From JAFDVL01 sp043736395 (GTDB taxonomy: Bacteria > Acidobacteriota > Blastocatellia > RBC074), in the NCBI GenBank assembly GCA_043736395.1, contig JAYTCQ010000032.1, positions 1-63,134 on the forward strand: a stretch of DNA of 63,134 nt. The letters are read 5' to 3'. Positions within the stretch are counted from its first letter, which is position 1. Each line of letters begins with the position of its first letter. The translations under genes and the position numbers were made by a program. The notes below the pieces were generated by a model. It made no database searches. It worked only from the letters and a program-made list of their open reading frames with translations, and had not been told where the DNA came from. Positions 53,682 through 62,832 of the stretch are shown here, one piece after another.

Positions 53682-55466
53682 TCAAATATGCGACGCGACC
53701 ATTTCCGGTTCGTGTTCTAAACGAATCTGCAAACGGCTCACTTGTAAGCCCAGTTTGCGTAACTCATCAATCGGCTCTGCCGAAATTTGCGGTGTCGAAA
53801 TTAATACTTCAGTCACTTGATATTTCGCCAACAAATCCGGCAATTCGGCGCGTGTATAAATGCGGCAATCGTGAATACGGCGTCCCGTTTTGTGCGGATC
53901 ATCATCAATGAATCCAAGCGGCGCACAACGGAGGCTCGGGTTGTTGCGCAATTCCGCTAAGAGCCATACGCCGCGATCTCCTGCGCCATAAATCAACACG
54001 GGATGCGCGTCAGGATGCTTCGGACTTGAGCCAACCACCAAGGCACGCAGCAAACGAAATGACCAACGGCTGACCGTCACAAAAACAAAGAGCAACAGCC
54101 CATACAGTACAAACAAAGTCAGGCCTGCCGCTTTCCAATCGAAAAATGCAAACACGGTCACACCCGCCGCCGTCGCGCCTGCCAACACCGCTTTGGCTAT
54201 TGTCACTAAATCACTGAGTCCAGTATAACGCCACAGCCCGCGATAGACGCCGCACAACAGCAGAAATAATAATTGCGCGGCGATCACGAGCGGCAATGTT
54301 TCCAGGCACAAACGCACCTGCTCCCCTGTAATGCCGCCATCAAAGCGCAGCAGGAAGGCACCATAATAGGCGAGCGCTACCAACATCACATCCAGCAGGA
54401 TTTCAAAGATACGGCGTTTATAGGCGAAATCCGCGATGACATTTGGGACAGTAAAACCGCTGGCCAGCTGTTCGGATTCGTACACGCGCACACGCCCCAG
54501 ATATAACCCCAGAAACAGCACCATCAAACTAATGCTGGGAATAATCCAGAACAGGACTTCGGCCTTCATATTGCGTGTCAGCACTGCCAATACCCCGGCG
54601 CCAATTGCCAGTCCATATAACAACCAAACAGCGCGTTGCTCAGATAGCCCCAGTGCCACCAACCGATGCGAGGTATGGTCGCGTCCGCCCTGTGAAATCG
54701 GGCGTCCGGCGAGTTTGCGCGTGACGGTCACGACACAGGTATCAAAGATCGGAATCAACAAAATCAACATCGGGGCGAACAGGACTACGCCTAAATTTCG
54801 AGTGCGGTCATAATCGCTGAGCAAGGCGGTAGCACTGAGCACAAAGCCAAGCAACAGCGAACCGCAATCGCCCATAAAAATTGTCGCAGGATGTCTGTTA
54901 TAAACCAAAAAGCCAAGCACTGCGCCGCCCAAAATAGCAGGCAGGATGGCTTGTGGCATTTGTCCATTCAACAAAAATGTAGCCGACAAAAACACACAGG
55001 AAATCAAGGAAATGCCACCGGCCAAGCCATCCATATTGTCCAGCAAATTCACCGCGTTCGTGACGCCAACAATCCAGAGAATTGTAATGACGATATTGAC
55101 GGCTTCGTAATTTGTCCAAGGCAGGCGACGTCCAAAATATACAACGATAGCGGCGACAACCAGTTGGGCAACCAATTTGACGTAAGGTTTTAACGAGACG
55201 AAATCGTCCACGAGTCCAAGCAAAAATATAAGTGTGCCGCCCAGCAAAATCAGACGCACACCGGAAAATTGCGGTGCAATAACGAGGCAGCCAATTAAGA
55301 ACGAAAAATAAATCGCGACGCCGCCATACAAAGCTGTAGGGCGATTATGCCAACGATCATGGCGTGGTTGGACTACCATTCCCCACAGATGCGCCAGTTT
55401 GCGCACCAGCGGTGTGAGCAGCAACCCTAATAGTAAGGAGCAGATTGTTGCGGTGAGAAGTTTCAT
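53682..55466 (-). CDS. WecA/MraY-like glycosyltransferase fused to a CapD/WbpM-type N-terminal half
   Basis: About 594 residues from the ATG at 55466; the frame extends 26 residues further through a repeat. The first 330 residues are a polytopic polyprenyl-phosphate transferase: 'PRHDRWHNRPTALYGGVAI', 'GLVDDFVSL' (acidic pair), 'VNLLDNMDGLAGG', 'IFMGDCGSLLLGF' and 'GRDHTSHRLVALGL'. The C-terminal part (about 345-594) has four membrane helices and a Rossmann CoA-binding-like domain ('VLIYGAGDRGVWLLAELRN', 'FIDDDPHKTGRRI'), as in the N-terminal half of CapD/WbpM but without the epimerase/dehydratase. It likely starts assembly of a surface glycan. Confidence 0.9.
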   Translation of the reverse strand: MKLLTATICSLLLGLLLTPLVRKLAHLWGMVVQPRHDRWHNRPTALYGGVAIYFSFLIGCLVIAPQFSGVRLILLGGTLIFLLGLVDDFVSLKPYVKLVAQLVVAAIVVYFGRRLPWTNYEAVNIVITILWIVGVTNAVNLLDNMDGLAGGISLISCVFLSATFLLNGQMPQAILPAILGGAVLGFLVYNRHPATIFMGDCGSLLLGFVLSATALLSDYDRTRNLGVVLFAPMLILLIPIFDTCVVTVTRKLAGRPISQGGRDHTSHRLVALGLSEQRAVWLLYGLAIGAGVLAVLTRNMKAEVLFWIIPSISLMVLFLGLYLGRVRVYESEQLASGFTVPNVIADFAYKRRIFEILLDVMLVALAYYGAFLLRFDGGITGEQVRLCLETLPLVIAAQLLFLLLCGVYRGLWRYTGLSDLVTIAKAVLAGATAAGVTVFAFFDWKAAGLTLFVLYGLLLFVFVTVSRWSFRLLRALVVGSSPKHPDAHPVLIYGAGDRGVWLLAELRNNPSLRCAPLGFIDDDPHKTGRRIHDCRIYTRAELPDLLAKYQVTEVLISTPQISAEPIDELRKLGLQVSRLQIRLEHEPEMVASHI

Positions 55467-55480
55467 AAAGAAGTAATGAG

Positions 55481-55556
55481 GGGGAAGTAAAAAGTGATGA
55501 GTAATGAGTGATGAGTAGAAAGGCACTCGTTCCTCATCACTCATTACTTTTTCCCC
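55481..55556. repeat. Inverted repeat (family G)
   Basis: AGTAATGAGTGATGAG on the left and its complement at 55533-55548. The element joins two adjacent minus-strand genes. The upstream extension of the glycosyltransferase frame is made of this repeat, which supports the later start. Confidence 0.75.
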
Positions 55557-56551
55557 TAATCCGCTGCCATCAACCTGGCAGGCTTTCTTAAGCGCGTGTC
55601 TTGTTCGGCAATCACGCTGGAAAGAATTTCTTCCAACGTAAAACTTGGTGCGTAGCCGATCAATTGATTGATCTTCGTCAAATCCGGCACGCGGCGCATC
55701 ATATCTTCGAATCCTTCTTCATACGCTTCGGCGTAAGGCACAGTTACGATACGCGAGTCGGATCGCGTCATCGTCCGAATGTGTTCGGCTAATTCCATAA
55801 TGGAAACTTCTTGCGTACTGCCGATGTTGTAGACTTCCCCGATGGCTTGCGGATTTTCGGCCAGTTTCATCAACGCGCCAACGACATCGGATACGTGTGT
55901 GAAACAACGGCTTTGTGTGCCATCGCCAAACACTGTGATGTCGTCGCCGACCAATGCCTGGCGCACAAAATTCGGAATCACCATCCCGTAACGTCCGGTT
56001 TGACGCGGGCCGACCGTATTGAATAATCGCACAACGACGGTGGGTAAACGACGTTCTTTCCAATAGGCTAACGCTAAGAATTCATCAATCGCTTTGGAGC
56101 AAGCATAGCTCCAACGGCCAATGTTGGTCGGCCCCATTACGAGGTCATCGTTTTCATTGAAGGGAACACGCTCGCGTTTGCCATACACTTCTGAGGTCGA
56201 AGTGATAATCACACGTTTACGTTTTTTGGCGGCGAGGCTCAGGACAATTTCTGTCCCGTTGATGTTGGTCTCAATTGTGTTGACGGGGCTTTCGACAATC
56301 AGGCGCACGCCAACAGCAGCGGCTAAATGGTAGACGACATCGCATTCATCCACTAACTCTGCCATCAAGCGCCGATTGCCGATAGTTTCAATGTGATACG
56401 AAAAGTTAGCGAAGCCCTTCAAGTGGCGAATGTTGTCAATCGAACCCGTCGAAAGGTCATCAATGATGGTGACCCAATCGCCGCGCGCCAACAATCGTTC
56501 GGCCAAATGCGAACCGATGAATCCGGCACCGCCTGTTATCAATACACGCAT
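55556..56551 (-). CDS. NAD-dependent nucleotide-sugar epimerase/dehydratase
   Basis: About 331 residues from the ATG at 56551, with AGGAG seven bases upstream; the longer frame to 56659 is made of repeat sequence. It is an extended SDR enzyme with 'MRVLITGGAGFIGSHLAERL', 'IIDDLSTGSIDNI', 'YHLAAAVGVRLIVESPVNTI', 'TSTSEVYGKRE' and the catalytic 'WSYACSKAIDEFLAL'. The fold resembles UDP-glucuronate decarboxylase and UDP-glucose 4-epimerase relatives. It provides an activated sugar for the glycan. Confidence 0.92.
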   Translation of the reverse strand: MRVLITGGAGFIGSHLAERLLARGDWVTIIDDLSTGSIDNIRHLKGFANFSYHIETIGNRRLMAELVDECDVVYHLAAAVGVRLIVESPVNTIETNINGTEIVLSLAAKKRKRVIITSTSEVYGKRERVPFNENDDLVMGPTNIGRWSYACSKAIDEFLALAYWKERRLPTVVVRLFNTVGPRQTGRYGMVIPNFVRQALVGDDITVFGDGTQSRCFTHVSDVVGALMKLAENPQAIGEVYNIGSTQEVSIMELAEHIRTMTRSDSRIVTVPYAEAYEEGFEDMMRRVPDLTKINQLIGYAPSFTLEEILSSVIAEQDTRLRKPARLMAAD

Positions 56552-56579
56552 AGTTATCTCCTGAGTGAAGTGTTGTGAA

Positions 56580-56691
56580 AAATGGTGGTCAGCGGTTGGT
56601 GGTCGGTGGTCGGTAGAAAGTAGTTTCGAGATTTGGGTTTCGAGTTTCGAGAACTCCACCGATCCCCGACCACCGACCCCCGTTCACCGAT
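56580..56691. repeat. Inverted repeat (family L), GGTGGTCGGT units
   Basis: GGTGGTCGGTGGTCGGTAGA on the left and a complement rich in CCGACCACCGACC at 56656-56691. The end of the polytopic protein gene reads into it. A related patch lies within mutS2 at 42061-42094. Confidence 0.7.
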
Positions 56692-57977
56692 TTTTTACGT
56701 CGCGCGATTTGCCAGCGATCCCATCCGATGCTGACAAAGATGACAAAGAAAATTAAGAGCTGCGTGCGCTGCCGATACACCGTACCAGCATTCGTTTGAT
56801 AGAGCGCATAAACAAATGTCAGCCCTAAGGTAAAAATACACAATGGCAAAGCTTCCAATAACCGTTGCCGCAGAATAAACCAATATCCTCTGATAAGTAG
56901 TGGAAAAGTAAGCCACCAAACTATTGTTTCCGGCACTGCAGTCGCCTGCACCATGCTTTTCACCATCCAGGGAAACGGCGCAAATAAGACATATAAAATG
57001 CCAATCGGTAAAAATGTGATAGCTGCTTTTGTGTCAGTGATGTCGACGTCACCGCCATAACCTGATCCTGAAACGCGGGCTGACCACTGACGTGAATTTT
57101 GCGCTTTCTGAATATCCAATTGCCCCATCGCCGTTTGTCCTGCACCGAAATAAACAAACATTATGCTCAGCACCACTGTCAAGAGAAATCCCTGGATTCC
57201 TTTCACCGCAGAAAATTTCAGCGAAGTAAAAACCAACGCGCCGGCAATTCCAATAAAGAAAATAAAAAATGCATAGTTACGCAATCCGTAAAGCCCAATC
57301 AACGTGAGTATTAATCCGACAAAACTCAGAAGATCAAACCGACGACAAATTTTCAGTCCGAGATATGAGCTTAATGCGAGGCAAAACATAATCGGACCTT
57401 CTTTAATCGCTTGTGATGACCAAAGAATTATTGAAGGCGTGACGGCGGTTAAGATTCCCGCTAAACGCGCGACCCGAACTTCTGGATAGATGAAAAGCGA
57501 AATTTTATACACCAGTACACAGGTCATAGCTCCCAGCGTGCAATTGATGTATTGCACCGCCAGATTACTCTGCCCGACAAAGTAATAAATCGCTGCCACG
57601 TAATACGGCATTCCCCAACCTGAAACATTCGCTTTAGGCGTCCATCCTGCGCCCTTTACCTCCATCCAATTCTGTAACAGCGCATAGCCCCATGCATCGT
57701 AAGTAAAGGCATCAGGCGAAACAACAGGGCGCAAACCGAAATAATCAATCGCGCTGCTCAGTATCCAGCGCAACGCAAGCGCCCCAAAAAACAGTCGTAA
57801 CAAAAAATATTGATCTTGCTTTTCTCTAGCGACGATAACAAAGCAAATGCTTGCAGCGACCAATCCCGCAATAATTCCTATCCCTGTTTCAACTGAGCCA
57901 AGCGCCATCTTGATGAGATACATGCTGCCCACGCCGAGCGCTAACAAAATCAAAATTGGTTTGAAGCGATCATTCAT
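56589..57977 (-). CDS. Polytopic membrane protein, probable glycosyltransferase (GT39/ArnT-like)
   Basis: The protein has 462 residues with about eleven membrane segments. The first large loop holds 'VVSPDAFTYDAWGYALLQNW', with the acidic residue before an aromatic that lipid-linked sugar transferases of the GT-C fold carry. A conserved loop follows ('GWGMPYYVAAIYYFVGQSN'). It may move a sugar from polyprenyl phosphate on the outer face of the membrane. The last residues ('NPNLETTFYRPPTTNR') are encoded by a repeat and are likely an accidental extension. Confidence 0.75.
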   Translation of the reverse strand: MNDRFKPILILLALGVGSMYLIKMALGSVETGIGIIAGLVAASICFVIVAREKQDQYFLLRLFFGALALRWILSSAIDYFGLRPVVSPDAFTYDAWGYALLQNWMEVKGAGWTPKANVSGWGMPYYVAAIYYFVGQSNLAVQYINCTLGAMTCVLVYKISLFIYPEVRVARLAGILTAVTPSIILWSSQAIKEGPIMFCLALSSYLGLKICRRFDLLSFVGLILTLIGLYGLRNYAFFIFFIGIAGALVFTSLKFSAVKGIQGFLLTVVLSIMFVYFGAGQTAMGQLDIQKAQNSRQWSARVSGSGYGGDVDITDTKAAITFLPIGILYVLFAPFPWMVKSMVQATAVPETIVWWLTFPLLIRGYWFILRQRLLEALPLCIFTLGLTFVYALYQTNAGTVYRQRTQLLIFFVIFVSIGWDRWQIARRKKSVNGGRWSGIGGVLETRNPNLETTFYRPPTTNR

Positions 57978-57986
57978 GAATAATTT

Positions 57987-58985
57987 TTATTTGTAACTTG
58001 CAACCACCAATTCGGGTTGCATTGTTTGATTAAGTATCGGCGCAGGAACAGTTGCTCCCATCGTTTTAAAATCTAATAACCCACGTTCGCGCAAGCTTGT
58101 CGCATGCTCAAAAATCATCCGCAGCCCGGCAAACATTTGCTCCATTTCATCTACCAAATTCGTTGGATGAAGCCATAGATGGAAAATACGTTTTTCCTTC
58201 ACTGCGGCCTCTAATCCTTTGCGAGCACGATGGACGCGTAACGAGAGCGGGATATAGCGACGTCGCCCGTGCATCGGAAAATACAACATCGAACCAGGCA
58301 GCTTCCAAATTCCATCTGAAGTAAATTCCGGCAAATAAACAGGTGGTGTTGCCGCCGTACAAACTAATCCAAAATGTACGATCCGTCGCAAGATGTCGGG
58401 GATATGTCCACGTTCATGCCACTCTGCGCCGCGATAACAGGTGAACCCATATTTAGCCAGCAAATCTACATACCCTGCTTTATTTTGGGGATAGACAAAC
58501 GATTGCATCTTGATCCCGCGCTCATTTGCCAATCGCACACACTCAGCAAGTTCCTCTTCGGCTCTGGCGCGGGTGATATTTTCTTCGGTAAAAATTGGAT
58601 GCGAAAATGTATGACACCCGATTTCCTGAGGGACATCGCAAGCCTGAATTTTTTCCACTAAACTGCGTCCGCAAAAAATGCTGTCAGCCTCCTCGTTACC
58701 GCTGCTACTGGACGAAGGGCAGGGAACTGTTACATTGGCGTTTGGTACGGCGTGGTTGACGCCGCAGCTATCTAAAAATAAATGCCCCACAATTAACCAG
58801 GAGGCAGGCAGATTGAATTCCACCAACAATGCTAATAACCGATCAATAATGACTTGGCGCTCCAGTTCACACTGTTTGCGATATTTCTCAACACCACGTC
58901 CGGCAAGCGTTCCCCAAATCAATTCAAAATCTATGCTGAGTGTGAAAACGCCACGCTCTAATTGCAGTTGGTTCTGATTATTCAT
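57987..58985 (-). CDS. Polysaccharide deacetylase family protein
   Basis: About 332 residues from the ATG at 58985; the frame extends through a repeat to 59144 and that part is unlikely to be translated. The NodB-like barrel is seen from 'FTLSIDFELIWGTL' (first catalytic acid region), 'IGCHTFSHPIFTEE' (H-x3-H metal ligands) and 'SFVYPQNKAGYVDLLAKYGF'. The C-terminal 'FHLWLHPTNLV' completes the active site. It likely removes acetyl groups from the glycan or an activated sugar. Confidence 0.9.
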   Translation of the reverse strand: MNNQNQLQLERGVFTLSIDFELIWGTLAGRGVEKYRKQCELERQVIIDRLLALLVEFNLPASWLIVGHLFLDSCGVNHAVPNANVTVPCPSSSSSGNEEADSIFCGRSLVEKIQACDVPQEIGCHTFSHPIFTEENITRARAEEELAECVRLANERGIKMQSFVYPQNKAGYVDLLAKYGFTCYRGAEWHERGHIPDILRRIVHFGLVCTAATPPVYLPEFTSDGIWKLPGSMLYFPMHGRRRYIPLSLRVHRARKGLEAAVKEKRIFHLWLHPTNLVDEMEQMFAGLRMIFEHATSLRERGLLDFKTMGATVPAPILNQTMQPELVVASYK

Positions 58986-59020
58986 TTTTCTATACCGCAA
59001 ACGGTCATTAACTGTGCTTT

Positions 59021-59122
59021 TTTTCATCCACGAAGAACACGAAGGGACACGAAGTAAACGCGAAGAACACCCTTGGGTGCTTGTCTTTCTTCGTGTCCCT
59101 TCGTGTTCTTCGTGGATGAAAA
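59021..59122. repeat. Inverted repeat of the CCACGAAG family (copy 3)
   Basis: Perfect 34-base arms at 59021-59054 and 59089-59122 with core CCACGAAGAACACGAAGGGA. The element separates the deacetylase and methyltransferase genes. Confidence 0.9.
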
Positions 59123-59144
59123 CCTCATAACAACTGCCCCCCAA

Positions 59145-59924
59145 TTAACGCACGGCACGAACCAGAAACATATTTGACAGTTCGCGCAAAATCGGGCGAT
59201 CCGCCAGCGCGTTGTCAATTGGCTCCCAGGCTTTCAGTAGTGAAGGAATCAACCCAGGAAGAATGCGCTCCACCCATATAAACGGGCCGCTATAAACTCC
59301 GTGGACTTCCGTACTCACAAATCCGGCCTGCGTGCATTCGCGGCGTAACCGGTTTTCGGTCGTAAAAAATTGTTTCAGCGGAGTCAGCCCACTAAGATTA
59401 AATTTAGTCGCCAAACGATTGATGGGTAAATATCCATTCGAGTTGAATAATGGCAAAGCCGTAGTCAAACACACTCCGCCCGGTTTCAAAACTCGCGCCA
59501 TTTCTCGCCAGCAGGAATCATTCGCAGGCAAATACCGCAACACTTCAATGCAAATTGCAAAATCAAAACTTGCATTTTCAAACGGCAGTTTTTCAACATC
59601 CGCTTGCCGCAGCTCTGCATCAGGATTCGTGATCCGCGCCTTTTCCAGCATATCTGCCGAACCATCAACGCCCACAACTTCGAAGCCACGTTCGCGCAAA
59701 CGTTGCATCAGATGCCCTGTGCCACATCCCACATCTAATACCTTCAAACCCGCACCATTTGCCGGTAAATATTGATCCAACCATTGATTCAAGCGGTGAC
59801 GGGAATAGGTGAAACATTTGCTGTACACATCGTCTGCCATCACTTGGTAGCGCGTCGCAAATTTTACGGATTGCCGTGAATGCGTATCTATGGCGTCTTG
59901 TTTTTGTAACTCACTGGATTCCAT
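59145..59924 (-). CDS. Class I SAM-dependent methyltransferase
   Basis: The protein has 259 residues. SAM-binding motif I is 'VLDVGCGTGHLMQRLRERGF', motif II 'VVGVDGSADMLEKAR', and post motifs 'FDFAICIEVLRYLPAND' and 'WREMARVLKPGG'. It is a small-molecule or glycan methyltransferase of the UbiE/Type-11 group. Its start overlaps the end of the preceding glycosyltransferase gene by 37 bases, so the two are translationally linked. Confidence 0.92.
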   Translation of the reverse strand: MESSELQKQDAIDTHSRQSVKFATRYQVMADDVYSKCFTYSRHRLNQWLDQYLPANGAGLKVLDVGCGTGHLMQRLRERGFEVVGVDGSADMLEKARITNPDAELRQADVEKLPFENASFDFAICIEVLRYLPANDSCWREMARVLKPGGVCLTTALPLFNSNGYLPINRLATKFNLSGLTPLKQFFTTENRLRRECTQAGFVSTEVHGVYSGPFIWVERILPGLIPSLLKAWEPIDNALADRPILRELSNMFLVRAVR

Positions 59925-61036
59925 TTATCTAACTCCTGCTTTAATTTTGCTTCATTGACAGTAGTGCGAACGACATCGGCAAAAAGCTGAGCCGCATATT
60001 GCTTGGAATATCGCGCCTCAACAGTGCGCCGCCCTGCCATCCCCAAACGTTGTCGTAAACTTGCATCCTGCACCAGCCGTCCAATGTTTGTCAGCCAATC
60101 TTCATTCGTACTCACCAGCAAACCGTTTTCGTCATGCTGAATCACTTCACAATTTGCGCCAATCGCCGAGCAGACGGCAGGCACACCGAGCGCCATATAG
60201 AGCAACGCTTTCATCGCACATTTGCCTTTCGCCCATTCAACATCAGGCATCGGCATCAGACCAATATCGAACTGCCCAATTTCCTCGGCTTCAGTTGCCG
60301 CCGTCCACTTGCGCCACACATACGGCACGCCCGGCAAATTTGGTTGACGGTCAGAATGAATCCGCAATTCAACATCGTAGCGCGAAGTCAATTCTCGCAG
60401 CATCGGCACAAAGGCTTCCAAATACGTTTGCGAAGTCGAACTGCCCGTCCATCCCACAACAACGTGCTCTTTATTTTCGTAGAGGTTGATCGGTTGAAAA
60501 CGCTCAACCTCAACCGTACTTGGAACGATTGTCACCTGTGTATTAAATTGCCGCGCATAATCCGCGAGCCAGGCGTTGCCAACAATCACGTGCGAACTTA
60601 ACCGACAAATCGTAGCCGTTTTCCCAGGAAATTTCAGCCACCCAAATTTGCGATTTGCTTCCGCCGTATGCAGATGAAAAATCGCATCATCAAAATCAAA
60701 GATAACGGGCTTGCCGCTCAATGTTAATAACCGTTCGAGCAACGCAGGCCCCACCAGACAAGCCGTACGATGCAACAAAATCGCATCGTAGCGACCAGCC
60801 GTAATCACATCTCCAATCCGCCGCATCATCGCCGCAGCCATTGCTGCAACTTTCGCAGCACGGTTGTTCGATTGATACAACAACTGCATCAATCGCTCAT
60901 CAGCGAATGGCAAAAAGTGTAGATCAATTCCTTGCTCCCGAAGTGCTGGAAACCATTGCTCCATCCGAAAACGCTGACTCGGAATTGTGTTGAGCGGATA
61001 AGGAACCAGAGCACAAATTGAAATCGCAGGGGTCAT
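59888..61036 (-). CDS. Glycosyltransferase family 4 protein
   Basis: About 382 residues from the ATG at 61036 (MTPAISICALVPYPLN); a start at 61060 adds eight. It is a GT-B fold enzyme: the N-terminal half has 'NTIPSQRFRMEQWFPALREQ', the C-terminal half 'HVVVGWTGSSTSQTYLEAFVPML', 'FDIGLMPMPDVEWAKGKCAM' and 'KALLYMALGVPAVCSAIGANCEVI', with the EX7E-like region near the end. It adds a sugar to a growing glycan. It sits between two methyltransferases. Confidence 0.9.
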   Translation of the reverse strand: MTPAISICALVPYPLNTIPSQRFRMEQWFPALREQGIDLHFLPFADERLMQLLYQSNNRAAKVAAMAAAMMRRIGDVITAGRYDAILLHRTACLVGPALLERLLTLSGKPVIFDFDDAIFHLHTAEANRKFGWLKFPGKTATICRLSSHVIVGNAWLADYARQFNTQVTIVPSTVEVERFQPINLYENKEHVVVGWTGSSTSQTYLEAFVPMLRELTSRYDVELRIHSDRQPNLPGVPYVWRKWTAATEAEEIGQFDIGLMPMPDVEWAKGKCAMKALLYMALGVPAVCSAIGANCEVIQHDENGLLVSTNEDWLTNIGRLVQDASLRQRLGMAGRRTVEARYSKQYAAQLFADVVRTTVNEAKLKQELDKWNPVSYKNKTP

Positions 61037-61040
61037 GTTT

Positions 61041-61940
61041 TTAAGCACTGCGCCTCGCATACACTTTCAGTCCGTCACCGAGTTGTAACACTGAAAGCCC
61101 GTTATTAATCCAGTTTTTCAGCGTGCGACGCAAAGGTGACGACGTGAACGTTTGATTCAATGTTTCGCCTGATTGATTGCGGTTGACAGCTTCTTTAGGC
61201 GAACGAATGCGCGCCAGAATTTCATACGGGTTCAGCCCCTCTGTACGAATGCGCAAAGGCTGAAATCCCACTTTATGCAAAGCCTGCCTGATTCCTTTGG
61301 GCGACCAAATCACCAGATGTTCCGGCGGAGAAAAAACGCTCCAATCCAAACCAAGCAATCGTTGATTCAGGCTTCGCACATTGGGTGTAGTCAAATAAAG
61401 CAATCCGCCCGGACGCAACCAATGCGCCGCCTCTTGTAGAATTTCTTGTGGATTTGGCACGTGTTCCAACAATTCAATCATCGTCACTACGTCAAAGCTC
61501 TGGGGTATAAAGCGCGGATCGCTTTCCATATTGTTAGTAACGACCCAACCTTGTTGTGCGCCATATTCAAGTGAGTGCGGAGAAATTTCTGCCCCATAAC
61601 ATTGCCACCCTTGCCGTTCTGCAATTTGCAAAAGCCCGCCTTCACCAAATCCTATATCAAGAATTTTGCCGTTGCTGCGAAACGGTGCAAAAGATGAAAT
61701 CTGTCGCTCCAGTGATTGCCTCACCACGGGCGAAATTTCAAAATGCGCGCCATCGTAATAATGGTCGTACAAATCTTTCACCATCTCTTGTTGCGCCTGA
61801 TCGCAGGTAAAAATTGTCTGGCAATGTAGACATTTCCAAAGATCAAAATAATTCTTACTGCCAACAAAATGATGCCGTGCGCCGCCGCAACCAAAACAAG
61901 CGAATTCATTTTCCTTGACCTTAGAATTGGGCAACTTCAT
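61041..61940 (-). CDS. Class I SAM methyltransferase with N-terminal zinc ribbon
   Basis: The protein has 299 residues. The N-terminus has two CxxC knuckles ('FACFGCGGARHHFVG' and 'LWKCLHCQTIFTC'), a zinc-binding element often seen in sugar methyltransferases. The SAM domain has 'ILDIGFGEGGLLQIAERQGW', 'FDVVTMIELLEHVPNPQEIL' and 'LRPGGLLYLTTPN'. The gene overlaps FkbM-type gene upstream by 20 bases. It likely methylates a glycan or nucleotide sugar. Confidence 0.9.
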   Translation of the reverse strand: MKLPNSKVKENEFACFGCGGARHHFVGSKNYFDLWKCLHCQTIFTCDQAQQEMVKDLYDHYYDGAHFEISPVVRQSLERQISSFAPFRSNGKILDIGFGEGGLLQIAERQGWQCYGAEISPHSLEYGAQQGWVVTNNMESDPRFIPQSFDVVTMIELLEHVPNPQEILQEAAHWLRPGGLLYLTTPNVRSLNQRLLGLDWSVFSPPEHLVIWSPKGIRQALHKVGFQPLRIRTEGLNPYEILARIRSPKEAVNRNQSGETLNQTFTSSPLRRTLKNWINNGLSVLQLGDGLKVYARRSA

Positions 61941-62832
61941 CTGGGCTAAGCGTCGTAAATAAATAATTCAACCACTCTGGATGACCTTCTATCTTATCGC
62001 GGTGAACCGGGCCATTCGGAGTCAGATGATAAAAAAGATAACCAAAGCGGCGCAGAATTTCTTCTAATGGTGCTTCTCCGCCACGCTCCGTCAATACTTC
62101 ACAAAAGATGATGGGATGATCGCGCTCCAGTGTTTTCGTCATTCCGCGCAAGACCTGATGTTCGGTACTTTCGGTATCAAGCTTCATGAGTTCAACGCGG
62201 CTGATATTCTTATCGTGAACAAAACGATCAAGAGTAATGACTGGGACTTTTGTACTGACCAGGTTATCCGCTGCCTGCATAAATTCAAATGACAAACTGG
62301 AGCTGGTCGGCGTCTCGGCGTTGATGTGCCAGAATTCGGCTTCGCCTTGTGCCTCACCAACCGCGCTGGCAGAACACTGCACATTCGTCAATTGGTTCAG
62401 TTTGACGTTGCGCAATAATCTTTTATGCACAGACGGCAGCGGCTCAAAAGCGAAAACCTGCCCCGCCGGATTGGCGTGTGCCGCGAGCAAAGAAAAAAAG
62501 CCCACATACGCACCCACATCAAATGTCACGTGAGCACGCGCAGCGAGACGGTAAAATAACGGAACCGTTTCCGTCTCATAACCATCCCAACCGCGCCAAT
62601 AAATTTGATTCGAAACCCAATCATCTCCGCGTGACCAAAGCACCAATTGACGCCCATTCGGCAACGTTCGTCGCACTGATCCAACCCGATGCAAATGTTT
62701 GATCACGGATTCTGAGTGCATTCCTGTCGCTTGCTGACAAGCATACACAACAGAAGTTGCGAGATAATTGAATGGCTGCGATGCACGCATTCTCTTCAAG
62801 GTTTTGACCATCCCAACACCTTGATTATTCAT
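61921..62832 (-). CDS. FkbM family methyltransferase
   Basis: The protein has 303 residues. The SAM-binding region is 'HVTFDVGAYVGFFSLLAAHA' followed by 'VFAFEPLPSVHKRLLRNVKL', and the FkbM hallmark 'VELMKLDTESTEHQVLRGM' is intact. It O-methylates a sugar or similar hydroxyl. It overlaps the neighbouring genes on both sides by a few bases, so it is part of the same transcript. Confidence 0.92.
   Translation of the reverse strand: MNNQGVGMVKTLKRMRASQPFNYLATSVVYACQQATGMHSESVIKHLHRVGSVRRTLPNGRQLVLWSRGDDWVSNQIYWRGWDGYETETVPLFYRLAARAHVTFDVGAYVGFFSLLAAHANPAGQVFAFEPLPSVHKRLLRNVKLNQLTNVQCSASAVGEAQGEAEFWHINAETPTSSSLSFEFMQAADNLVSTKVPVITLDRFVHDKNISRVELMKLDTESTEHQVLRGMTKTLERDHPIIFCEVLTERGGEAPLEEILRRFGYLFYHLTPNGPVHRDKIEGHPEWLNYLFTTLSPDEVAQF

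Noticed and set aside
55467..55544. N-terminal extension of the polyprenyl-phosphate transferase
   Set aside because: The extra residues are encoded by a dispersed repeat, and the later ATG matches the usual start of the family.
58986..59144. N-terminal extension of the polysaccharide deacetylase
   Set aside because: It is translated from the CCACGAAG repeat and has no ribosome site.
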